Below the pieces are notes generated by a model. That model was not told where the DNA came from and made no database searches. It saw nothing but the letters and a program-made list of their open reading frames with translations. Below are positions 55,535-64,000 of a DNA stretch of 64,000 bases, in pieces. The translations under genes and the position numbers were made by a program. Source of the stretch: Dryomyza anilis. Taxonomy: Eukaryota > Arthropoda > Insecta > Diptera > Dryomyzidae. The stretch covers positions 33,084,554 to 33,148,553 of the forward strand of contig OX638130.1 of the NCBI GenBank assembly GCA_951804985.1. Direction: 5' to 3'. How positions within the stretch are numbered: the first letter of the stretch is position 1; every line of letters begins with the position of its first letter.

Positions 55535-56479
55535 TTTTTTAAGCATTCAATCTTAGAGTTCCGCACCTGTTAAGCCAAATGGCATTCTATTAAATTCAAA
55601 ATGACCCAGTCCTGTATTAAAAGCTGTTTTGTCTTAATCTCTTTCTTCTACTAAAACCTGATGATAACCACTTGCTACATCTAAAGTTTGATATCCATTA
55701 TGTCCTAACTGATCTAATATCTTGTCTATTTGTGGAATCGGAAATACTTGTTTAAATGTTAAATCATTTAGTTTACGAAAATCTATTAATAGTCTCCATT
55801 TCTTGCTACCGTCCTTACCGCTCTTTTTTGGTACCAACAATTATGGTGAATTCCAAGGTGAGGTACTCGACAATATAATGCCGTCATCTAACATTTTTCC
55901 TAACTTTTTTTTTAATTTCTTCCTATGTGTATGTGTCAATTTGTATTGCTTTTGGTTTATTGGTAGTTGGTTCCACTGTGTTGTTATTTCATGTTTAAGC
56001 GCTGGCGTATATGTTAATTCATCGCCGTCTAAATGAAAAACATCATGAAACGAAATTCACAGATTTTGTAAAGATGTAATGTCGTCTTTATTTAAAGTCT
56101 CATTTATTTTAATTTCCTCTAATAATTTGTTATGTTTGTAATGTTTCCTGAATTTATGCCATTTATTTAGAATTATTGATATTCATTCTTTAATACTGAT
56201 TAAAATTCGAAAATTTTGGTTTAAAAGTACTGTCTATTATAATTTATTTTTCCGTAGCATTTAAAACTGAAACATAAACTTTATTTTAGCTAACATTCGA
56301 TATGCTTTCGCCCAAATATACTCCTAAAAAAATTTCTTGTTTATGTATTAACACTATTGGAATTTTTGTTTTTAAACGTAATGATACTCTCTTTGCGGTT
56401 CTTGCTTGAAATTTAATTTGTTGATTGAAAAAAATATTTTGAACCGTTGTCTGTGATTTTATTAGTAGTTTTATAATAT
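55535..56479 (-). pseudogene. 412-like element fragment: linker and reverse transcriptase start
   Basis: This is the same family as the element at 3.36-7.4 kb. Reading leftward from 56,479, KTKIPIVLIHKQEIFLGVYL aligns with the linker of the first copy. QWNQLPINQKQYKLTHTH and KMLDDGIILSSTSPWNSP follow with a stop, then the frame 55,840-55,634, LVPKKSGKDGSKKWRLLIDF and LDVASGYHQV with the first palm Asp. RT ends at NRMPFG; the rest is gone. It retains exactly the RT part missing from the first copy, but lacks the YLDD box. Gypsy copy 2 is inserted at its upstream end. Confidence 0.85.
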
Positions 56480-57026
56480 TGTTACATAAATTCAGTCTAC
56501 GGAAAACTGTTCTACGAGTTCGTATCGCTGGATTGTGTACAAAATAAAAACACACTAATATTTGGTTTTAACTAGTATTATTTCAACTAGTATTAATTAA
56601 CTTTATTTATTTAAATAACAACTTAAAGAATAATCACTTATATCAACTGCTGAATTACTACAATTTATCTTTACCATGTTCACTCACGAGACGCACTAGT
56701 TCACTATCAAATCACAACTGAAGTGAAGTACCTCAGATGCGGCTCCCTTATATACTGCATGCATCAGATCGACACGTTTCGACAAGCTTCGACTTGTTTC
56801 GAGAACCTTCTACTCGTTTCGTGAATGACGTATGCTATTGGCATCTCATTCGCACTCATGTGTTTTAGTGCGCTGATCTTCCATCTCTTTCTCGCACACT
56901 GCCTCAAAGCGCTGAATGATCTTCCGTCTCTTTCTAACACATTGTTTAGTGCGCTGAATTGTCTTGCGTCTCATTTATTATTGTTGAATGCTTGCACAGT
57001 GGAGCAAATTACATCTTTTCGTAGCA
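56480..57026 (-). repeat. 3' LTR of gypsy copy 2
   Basis: Starts TGTTACATAAATTCAG and ends CTTTTCGTAGCA; the terminal CGTAACA is changed to CGTAGCA. On the minus strand the purine tract GGTGGAGGGCAG lies next to it at 57,027-57,038. Confidence 0.92.
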
Positions 57027-57063
57027 CTGCCCTCCACCTAAATCTGTTCGTCCCGAATAGATG

Positions 57064-58030
57064 TTAATCCTCCCTCTCTCTATACGGCGCCAATCTTTCT
57101 AAATGTACTACTTTCATTTTTCGTCTAACGCTCGCAGTATTCTGAATTCGATACACTACATCATTAATTCTTTTAATTATCTTATGGTCCTTCCCAGTGT
57201 GTTTGTAACATAGGGGATAAGCCTTTCTTCCTTTGTGGGTTATAGAGCAAAACAAGTTCTCCTTCCGTAAATCCCTCTGAATTTGTGCGCAAATCGTATC
57301 TGGCCTTCATCCTATCACTCGCAAATTGTGTACGCTACCTTACAAACTTATGCACTTCGTTCATTTCTTCACTTTTCCTGGAAACATAATCGTGAATAGG
57401 AATTCCAGCTGAAGGACTCGCACCAAACTTTAAATCCGCAGGTAATCTTAAGTCTGTTCCAAAAACAATTTTAGATGGTGAAGCTGCTGTGGTATCATGA
57501 ACCGCCGTCCGATAAGCCATGAGGAATAATGGTATGTGTGTATCCCAATCTTTTTGATTTTTATCAACCACTTTTCTGAGATACTCTTCCAAAGTCCGAT
57601 TGAATCTCTCTACCATGCCATCAGATTTGCGGGTGCAATGGCGTTGTTCGTGTTTTGTGTATGTTGAGGACTTTGCATACTTCTTTAAATACAGCAGACT
57701 CAAAATTTCTTCCTTGATCTGAATGCAATTCCAACGGTACTCCAAAACGGCTTACCCAGTTGTTAACTAACGCATCCGCAACTGTTGTGGCTTCTTGATT
57801 TGGCATGGGATACACTTCAGGCCACTTGCTGAAGTAGTCAATGACGACAAGCACATACTTATTACCCGCATCACTGATTGGAAATGTTCCGGCGACATCC
57901 ATGGCGATACGTTCGAATGGTGCTCCCACGTTGTACTGATGCATCCTGCCGCGACTTCTGACTGTTGGTCCTTTTGCTGGTACACATTGCGGACAACTGC
58001 GGATCCAATGGGCGACTGACTCTTGGCATC
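57064..58030 (-). pseudogene. Integrase of gypsy copy 2
   Basis: The frame 57,944-57,621 has AMDVAGTFPISDAGNKYVLV with the first Asp and HSDQGRNFES with the second. An extra base near 57,629 shifts into the frame 57,745-57,335, which keeps SDGMVERFNRTL, where the third catalytic residue Glu is intact, unlike copy 1. The C-terminal part (57,255-57,064, HKIIKRINDVVYRI) follows after a further shift and a deletion in the spacer (PKLQTHWEG of copy 1 reads PLCYKHTG). H2C2 pieces lie just upstream. Confidence 0.87.
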
Positions 58031-58067
58031 CAACCCAATAAAATCGTTTCTTTACCTTCTCGAACGT

Positions 58068-58860
58068 TTAATTTATGCCCAAGTGTCCCCCACTTGATCC
58101 ACTATGGTATTCCGCTAATATCTCTTTTGTTTTTGAATTAGGAACAACAATCAAACTTCGAGCGGACATGCCATCTTCACTTTCCCATACACGACATAGG
58201 CAACCGTCTTGTAGCTTTAAGCTCTGCCACTGTGCCCAGTACGCCTTAGTTATTGTGCTGTCGGAAACTATCTCTTCCCTTGATGGTTTTCTTTGCTGTT
58301 CCTTGAACATCATGATTTTTGTGAGGTCGGGATCACTCTTTCGATCAATTTGAATTTGTACCGGAGTCCATTTTTCATCGGGCAAAACATTTAGCAAACG
58401 AATGTCAACTATGTTTTCTTTTCCTTCCGCTCTTGAAGAATGTCTGCATTCTAGTTTACATGGGCGTCGTGACAGAGCATCTGCATTTCCATGGTTTCCT
58501 CCTTTACGATGTTCGATTGAAAAATCGTAGCTCTGCAATCGCTCTATCTAATGCTCAATTTGGCCTTCCGGATCTTTGAACTGAAGTAACCATCGTAGTG
58601 CTCCGTGATCGGTTCTCAAGTGAAACAGTTGTCCGTACAGGTATTTGTGGAAATTTTTCACACTTTCGATTACAGCAAGAAGCTCCCTCCTGGTGACACA
58701 GTAATTTCGCTCGGGTTTGGACAAGGTTTTACTGTAGTATGCGATCACTTTTTCTTGTCCATTGATCACTTGTGAGAGAACTCCGCCGATTCCTTATCCA
58801 CTCGCATCCGTATCAAGTATAAATTTCTCCCCTGGAATTGGATACGCAAGAATTGGTGCC
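58068..58860 (-). pseudogene. RNase H and linker of gypsy copy 2
   Basis: The first acidic motif FILDTDASG lies at 58,794-58,830 and is intact here, but a TAA replaces the next Tyr codon. The frame 58,769-58,548 carries RRELLAVIESVK and RTDHGALRWL; a stop after GQIEH breaks it. The frame 58,538-58,068 gives NADALSRRP, the tether to integrase and GHLGIN of the zinc module. Confidence 0.85.
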
Positions 58861-60490
58861 GAGCACAGCAGATCTTTTAATTTCAAAAACGCCCTTTCTT
58901 GATCATCACCCCATTGAAATGCGCGGTTCTTTCTTGTCAACTCGTGAAGACTGCTAGCAACATTGGCAAAACCGGGTACAAATCGCCTGTAGTATGTACA
59001 TATCCCCAAGAAACTTCGTAGGTCATGTAGGTTTTGCGGTCTGGGCCACTCCTTCACTGCAACTATTTTATCTTCATCGGTATGCACTCCTTCCGTGGTA
59101 ACTCGATGGCCCAGATACTTGACTTCTTTCTTTAAAAGTGAGCATTTCTTTGGGCTAAGTTGTAGACCCGAATTTTTCAATCGAAGGAATACTTCTTCTA
59201 GATTTCTTAGATGTTCGTTGAAATCCTTGCCCATAACAATTATGTCATCAAAGTATACTAGGCATGTTTTCCAGTGTAAACCTTTTAATCCGTGCTCCAT
59301 TAACCGCTCGAATGTTGCTGGGGCTTTGCATAGTCCAAACGGCATTACCAAAAATTGCCATAGTCCATCTCCAGTACTGAATGCGGTCTTCCCTCGATCT
59401 TTCTTATCGATTTCTACTTGCCAGTAACCGCTTTGCAAGTCCAACGTGGAAAACAACTTAGCATTAGATATATCCAATGTGTCATCGATTCTTGGCAATG
59501 GATAACTATCTTTGTGACATCATTAAGTTTTCGGTAATCAACGCAGAAACGAATACTACCGTCCTTCTTTTTCACCAATATTACTGGTGAACTCCATGGC
59601 CTCTCAGATGGTTCCACCACGCCGTTTGCGTTCATTTCTTCAACCAAATGTGATACTTCGTCTCTTTTTGGGTTAGAATCACCAGTGTCTATTCGATGTT
59701 TTACAATGGCAGTTCTGCCATCCTTTTGGCCCTTTTTAGCAAATATACACCGATATTTATCAATTAGCTGTTGCACTTGACTCTGTTCATTGGCAGTCAA
59801 ATTCTTCGTCCACTCATTTATAAACCTGTGAGTAGATTGTTTGTCTATTTGCGATGTGCCGTAGTCCCTTGATGGATTTGACTCACAATTTATAATCGCT
59901 GATGCCTCTTGACACTGGCCTATCACTGTTCCTTTTTTAATTAATTTGGACGAGTTTTCCATGTTGAGAACTCTTATTGGAACAACTTTGTCTTTTGTCG
60001 CTTCTACTAATGTTCGTCCGACAACAATATTACTTCTGCTCAATTGCTCATCATTCGCTTCTATAACCCACAACTTGCTTATCCCACAATCTCCATTTAA
60101 TTTCGCCCAAACAATTGCTTCTGAATTAGGTGGTCTTTTTCTATTATTATGAGCAATAACTTGTTTAATTTTCGGGCTCTGGTCACAATCAATGTTTAGT
60201 TGGATCTCCGTGTTGGCATAACTCAAAATTGTTCTTGTTAAATCTAGTGTGAAACCGTTTCTTATCATGAAGTCCATGCCAAGTACTATTTCGTCTACTA
60301 TTTCCGCCACTATAAAATCATGCTTAACTGTCGTAGTGCCAATAGTGATTTCCTTGGTAATTTTTCCTCTGATTGGAGCCTCTTCACCTGTCGCTGTTTG
60401 TAATCTTATTCCGATAAGCGGCTCTCTTTCGTCCCTAACAAGGTTACTTCTTATAATTGAGTGTGAAGCTCTTGTATCCAACGTTACCAT
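58794..60490 (-). pseudogene. Protease and reverse transcriptase of gypsy copy 2
   Basis: The frame 60,490-59,414 runs from protease into RT in one piece, a better state than copy 1, but the protease active site reads DTRAS instead of DTGAS, and 11 residues before RT (between GDSNP and KRDEV) are deleted. [12 protein letters not shown] is followed by the same one-base shift as in copy 1 (near 59,515). The second frame (59,498-58,794) has [22 protein letters not shown] and a YFDD box (YLDD in copy 1). Sharing the RT shift suggests either a common defective parent or a programmed or sequencing-prone site. Confidence 0.88.
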
Positions 60491-60620
60491 ATTTGCTACA
60501 CAATCAATTAGCCCCTTGGCAGTTAAAATATTCGACTTTCGTGCAATTTGTGAAATGGAGATTCTGGGGCAATCGGTTATGGAAGTCAGATCGTGCCCCG
60601 CAGATCTGACTCGTTTTAGT

Positions 60621-61505
60621 TTAAAGCTTGATTAAAATTACTCTAGTTTGGACATGATCCTGTCTTTCTTCATGTCTGGGTTCATCTGCAGATTGATTTA
60701 TTGAGCGCTTGCGTTTTTTACGACAGTCACGTGCCATATGCCCATATGTATCACAGTTGTAACATTTACCTTTAAATTGGGTGTCTTTGTTGGCCGATGT
60801 GTGTTCGGTTTTAACGCCTACTTTAGCTGCTTGGCAGACTACTTGAAATAAATCATCGTTCTCCACATCAATTCTACGCGCCTTTGGACCCGATAGCCTC
60901 GTACCACTAACAACATGCTGTGTAGGTCCATTTATCTGCAACACGTGCAAATCTTTTTTTATTTCCTGGATTTCTTTGTCTATTTTTCTAATCTTTGAAT
61001 TTTATCATCAACATCATTTATATGCGCTTCAAGTTCATTTACTTTGCTATGTAGAGTATTAAAAACTTCCAGATGTTGCTTAGAATGTTCTTGAAGCTGT
61101 TCAGAATTTTCCTGAAGTTTCTGTTCTATTTTCTACAAGTTCATGCTTCATGTCTAATTTGAGCTGATTGGAATTTTCTAGAAGTTTCTGTTCCATTTTG
61201 TTAGCATTTTCTTGAAGATGTTTGGAAATTTCTTGAGCCATTATCTGAAACTGTTGCTGCATAGCTCCGATCAACTGCCTCATATCAAAAACTTGGGTCT
61301 GTACTTTCTCTTCTGTGTCCAGACTTTTCGATGACGATGCTGCAGCTTCAATTTCAAATTCGTTCTCCGCGAGAAGAATGCCTTGGGCTTCCAATTCTTC
61401 CATTAGGCGCTTCTGCAGCTCTACTTTCGTACCAGCAGTTGCAAGATTACGAATCGACAGCTCCTTCTTTAGCTGGTCGACTTTAAGTTGATCGAATTTA
61501 ACCAT
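60621..61505 (-). pseudogene. Gag of gypsy copy 2, capsid deleted
   Basis: The start at 61,505 gives MVKFDQLKVDQLKKELSIRN, the SAP-type N-terminus as in copy 1, then the Gln/Asn-rich coiled coil to 61,101. After shifts, the frame 60,950-60,621 reads NGPTQHVVSGTRL directly joined to GPKARRIDVEND; roughly 165 residues of capsid present in copy 1 are missing. The CCHC knuckle CYNCDTYGHMARDC and basic tail remain. Confidence 0.87.
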
Positions 61506-61516
61506 TTTGTATCACA

Positions 61517-61534
61517 ATCCCACTTCTGACACCA
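61517..61534 (-). promoter_or_regulatory. Primer binding site, tRNA-Leu type, gypsy copy 2
   Basis: TGGTGTCAGAAGTGGGAT on the minus strand, one base from the LTR and identical to copy 1. Confidence 0.75.
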
Positions 61535-61535
61535 A

Positions 61536-62084
61536 TGTTACGAAAATTCAGTCTACGGAAAACTGTTCTACGAGTTCGTATCGCTGGATTGTGTACAAAA
61601 TAAAAACACGCTAATATTTGGTTTTAACTAGTATTATTTCAACTAGTATTAATTAACTTTATTTATTTAAATAACAACTTAAAGAATAATCACTTATATC
61701 AATTGCTGAATTACTACAATTTATCTTTACAATGTTCACTCACGAGACGCACTAGTTCACTATCAAATAACAACTGAAGTGAAGTACCTCAGATGCGGCT
61801 CCCCTATATACTGCATGCATCAGTTCGACACGTTTCGATAAGCTTCGACTTGTTTCGAGAACCTTCTACTCGTTTCGTGAATGACGTATGCTATTGGCGA
61901 ATGAGATTCGCACTCATCTGTTTTAATGCGCTGATCTTCCATCTCTTTCTCGCACACTGCCTCAGTGCGCTGAATGATCTTCCGTCTCTTTCTAACACAT
62001 TGCTTAGTGCGCTGAATTGTCTTGCATCTCATTTATTATTGTTGAATGCTTGCACAGTGGGGCAAATAACATCTTTTCGTAACA
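61536..62084 (-). repeat. 5' LTR of gypsy copy 2
   Basis: Starts TGTTACGAAAATTCAG, ends TTTTCGTAACA, and is followed by ATAT. Confidence 0.92.
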
Positions 62085-62088
62085 ATAT

Positions 62089-62138
62089 GATTTTTATGTT
62101 TATCAAAGAATGTTTTTCTATCGCATTTATTACAGATA
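62089..62138 (-). pseudogene. 412-like element, continuation beyond gypsy copy 2
   Basis: GCATTTATTACAGAT matches GCATTTATTATAGAT of the first 412-like copy (about 5,859). It resumes after the SINE at about 62,441-62,480 with AAATTATCACGTCCGATTAT, which matches the protease-end region near 5,885. Confidence 0.7.
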
Positions 62139-62437
62139 TATATCATATAAATAATAGTTTGGCGCTACAGTCCTGTATAGAACTTCGGCCGAGCTCTCGC
62201 ACCATTTTGAGCTGTGCGTGTTATATTTGTACTCAAATTGGTGGGACCTACAGTTTATTTCCCAATCCGAACGGCGGGTGAGAGCATTTCATAGGCAATG
62301 GTTTTACTATCGTAGGTTTTCCATTTACTGACGAGAGGTAGCGCGGTATAGAAACATGTTTCTATGAGAAGATGTTGAACCGGGGAACTTTCGGCTCGCA
62401 GTCCAACGCACTAACCACTGAGCTACCGCGGCTACAG
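62139..62437 (-). mobile_element. tRNA-derived SINE, copy 1
   Basis: On the minus strand it opens GCCGCGGTAGCTCAGTGGTT (A box) and continues TGCGTTGGACTGCGAGCC and a GGTTCAA-like B box. A family body follows (ACTACGATAGTAAAACCATT) and it ends near GGCGCCAAACTATTATTTAT. TACAGATAT flanks it imperfectly. It interrupts the 412-like fragment. About 20 bases after the B box are missing relative to copy 2. Confidence 0.75.
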
Positions 62438-62541
62438 ATATTACAGATAGATTCCATAAATTATCACGTCCGATTATTCCGTCCGATTATTTAATGCTAC
62501 ACTATGTAGTGAGGTCCCACATCATGACCTGATGGACATAA

Positions 62542-62856
62542 TAATAATAATATAATAGTTTGGCGCTACAGTCCTGTATAGAACTTCGGCCGAGCTCTCT
62601 CACCATTTTGAGCTGTGCGTGTTATATTTGTACTGAAAGTGGTGGGACCTAAAGTTTATTGCCGAATCCGAACGGCGGGTGAGAGCTTTTTCATAGGCAA
62701 TGGTTTTACTCTCGTAGGTTTGCCATTTACTGGCGAGAGGTAGCGCGGTATAGAAAAATGTTTCTATGAAAAGATGTTGTTAGCCCCAGTCCACGCTTGA
62801 ACTGGGGACCTTTCGGCTCGCAGTCCAACGCACTAACCACTGAGCTACCGCGGCTA
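62542..62856 (-). mobile_element. tRNA-derived SINE, copy 2, with 13-bp target duplication
   Basis: CCTGATGGACATA occurs at 62,529-62,541 and again at 62,857-62,869. Between them, on the minus strand, lies a tRNA-like head (TAGCTCAGTGGTTAGTGCG A box; CCCAGTTCAAGC B box), a body shared with copy 1, and a 3' tail of TTA repeats (ATAATAATAATATAATAG on +). Clean target duplication, internal polymerase III promoter and simple-repeat tail are the SINE hallmarks. An LTR or non-LTR partner supplying reverse transcriptase is not identified. Confidence 0.85.
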
Positions 62857-62869
62857 CCTGATGGACATA

Positions 62870-62960
62870 CCTTTTTCATTTTTCTTTGATACACTGAATT
62901 CTCATTTTTTGTTTATATATATATTTGTTAAACATAAATAAAATACTTACTTTTTACGTC
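62870..62960. other. Short AT-rich spacer
   Basis: Nothing recognised between the SINE and the LTR fragment. Confidence 0.4.
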
Positions 62961-62984
62961 AAGTCAGTTTTATTATTAACAACA

Positions 62985-63300
62985 TTTTCAAAAAGTAGGA
63001 AATAATACCACCCTGCAACTGAACGACTGTTGGTAGGCACCAACAGCTGACACACTTCGTCAAGTGGAAAAGAGCTTTCGTTGAAAGCTCACAATGATCG
63101 CCTAGAAAAAGAGCGCCACAACACGAGCATTGACAACGACAGTAACCGACGGGGAGTAGATGTGACCGACAACGGGTACGCGCTACACAAACGTACACTC
63201 GCGAGAACACATGCAACAGAATAAGAGCAAAGTACTTCTCGCTAAACTACGCGTGACGCCAATAACCACGCACGAAATTTAAGCGAAACAACTGAAAAAG
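62985..63300 (+). repeat. LTR fragment of the tRNA-Lys-primed family
   Basis: Inverse copy of parts of the LTR at 22,104-23,060: ACCCTGCAACTGAACGA, ACCAACAGCTGA, GAAAGCTCACAATGATCGCC, CTCGCGAGAACACATGCAAC and AATTTAAGCGAAACAAC occur in order. The tandem-unit zone and the last part of the LTR are deleted. The TATA region reads GCCTAGAAAAAGAGCGCC, so the TATA motif itself is mutated. Confidence 0.8.
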
Positions 63301-63309
63301 AAAACAGGA

Positions 63310-64000
63310 GCTTGACGGTTGTCCGTCGACTACCGACAATTAAATGTTAGGTCAGTGCCCGTTGCATATCCTCTACCCCGCATAACGCATATATTGGACA
63401 GACTACGAAATGCCAAATACGTAAGCAGTCTTGATCTATGAGATGGATATTGGCAAATACCAATGGAAGCCAAAAGCAGGAAATATACGGTGTTGAGGTA
63501 CCAGGCCGCGGCCTTTATCAATGGCGCGGTATGCCTTTCGGTTTACACTCGGCATCAGTGACTTTTCAACGGGCGCTCGACAGTATCATTGGTCCGGAGT
63601 TGGAGCCCTTCGCATTTGCTTATCTCGACGATATCGTGTTTACCGGCACAACACTCGCTGAGCATCAGCGCAATCTACGGGAACTGTTCCGGCGACTTCG
63701 CGCACCCGAAGGTAAACCCAGAAAAATGTGAGTTCTTTAAAACACAAATTAAATATTTAGGTCACGTCGTTACGAGTGAAGGCATTCAAACGGATCCCGA
63801 CAACGTAGCCGTTTCGCGACCTTCAGCCACCACAAAACGTACGACGATTTCTTGGCATGGTGTCATGGTATCGGCGATTTGTGCCAGATTTCGCCATTAA
63901 CATCATTGCTGAAATACAACAAAAATCATTCGAAGAACTTAAATTGAAACTCACCGAAGCGCCAGTCCTGGCATGTCCCGATTTTACTCAAACATACAGC
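63310..64000 (+). pseudogene. Ty3/gypsy-type reverse transcriptase, 5' fused to LTR fragment, runs off window
   Basis: The RT begins at a TVVRRLPTIKC-like stretch (VDYRQLNVR in relatives), shifts frame, and continues YVSSLDL with a stop at the next codon. The frame 63,438-63,731 gives PGRGLYQWRGMPFGLHSASV, FAYLDDIVFTG (active site) and EHQRNLRELFRRL. A second frame from about 63,715 gives KCEFFKTQIKYLGHVVTSEG, then a shift and RRFVPDFAINI. The last bases reach EELKLKLTEAPVLACPDF. Given the LTR beside it, this is probably pol of the family at 22-26 kb, with Gag and protease deleted. Confidence 0.83.

Larger units (their letters stand above)
56480..62084 (-). mobile_element. Ty3/gypsy LTR retrotransposon, copy 2
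   Basis: Same family as copy 1. LTRs occupy 56,480-57,026 and 61,536-62,084, with ATAT on both sides (56,476-56,479 and 62,085-62,088). It sits inside a 412-like element, whose sequence resumes at 62,089 (GATTTTTATGTTTATC matches GATTTTTGTCTTCATC near 5,819). Gag has lost its capsid section, the protease active site is changed, and stops or shifts occur in RNase H and integrase. Copies 1 and 2 differ in most of their lesions, so they decayed or were copied independently. Confidence 0.93.

Noticed and set aside
62780..62856. Functional tRNA gene on the minus strand
   Set aside because: A and B boxes are present, but the acceptor stem does not pair and the sequence continues into a shared body with a target duplication, so it is a SINE head.
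1..64000. Prokaryotic defence or biosynthetic system
   Set aside because: No operons, ribosome-binding patterns or bacterial gene families; all coding traces are eukaryotic mobile elements.

Overview
The window is transposable-element graveyard from an AT-rich insect genome, most likely a fly (Diptera). I infer this from the mix of relics: 412-like and other Ty3/gypsy elements, BEL/Pao, copia-like, Transib-type and PIF/Harbinger remnants, a Penelope-like tail, APE-type non-LTR elements, a tRNA-headed SINE, and a dispersed repeat rich in GGACAGACAGACGG. I found no host protein gene, rRNA or CRISPR array. Every coding region I recognise belongs to a mobile element, and each carries frameshifts, stops or internal deletions.

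Layout. 1-3.35 kb: 5' half of a non-LTR retrotransposon (minus). 3.36-7.4 kb: broken 412-like LTR element (minus). 7.4-12.2 kb: AT-rich DNA with a dispersed repeat, a BEL/Pao protease scrap, a 53-bp minisatellite and a hairpin. 12.25-18.27 kb: nearly full-length Ty3/gypsy element (copy 1, minus) with two LTRs, an ATAT target duplication, a tRNA-Leu-type primer site, a SAP-domain Gag and a polypurine tract. 18.4-27.0 kb: copia-like element (plus) split by a fold-back element (20.6-22.0 kb) and by an LTR element with a tRNA-Lys-type primer site (22.1-25.86 kb). 27.0-34.3 kb: repeats, including a 725-bp Transib-like miniature element and one copy of a duplicated segment. 34.3-34.6 kb: PIF/Harbinger transposase remnant. 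35.6-38.9 kb: BEL/Pao element (minus). 38.9-46.3 kb: second copy of the duplicated segment, part of which forms a 5.75-kb palindrome with a (TA)n centre. 46.3-55.5 kb: anonymous AT-rich DNA with nested fold-back elements, a Penelope-like tail, a candidate LTR, satellites and a diverged three-unit tandem repeat. 55.5-62.5 kb: second 412-like fragment interrupted by gypsy copy 2 and by tRNA-derived SINEs. 63-64 kb: truncated LTR fused to a gypsy-like reverse transcriptase, running off the window end.

How the pieces relate. The contents are best read as a history of nested insertions rather than as cooperating genes. Gypsy copies 1 and 2 are one family with different disabling lesions. The two 412-like fragments are one family. 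The primer-site-bearing element at 22-26 kb and the LTR at 63 kb share an LTR family. The most unusual structure is the palindrome at 40,373-46,126. Its arms keep one exact mirror constant over 2.88 kb, so they are either very young or an assembly artefact.
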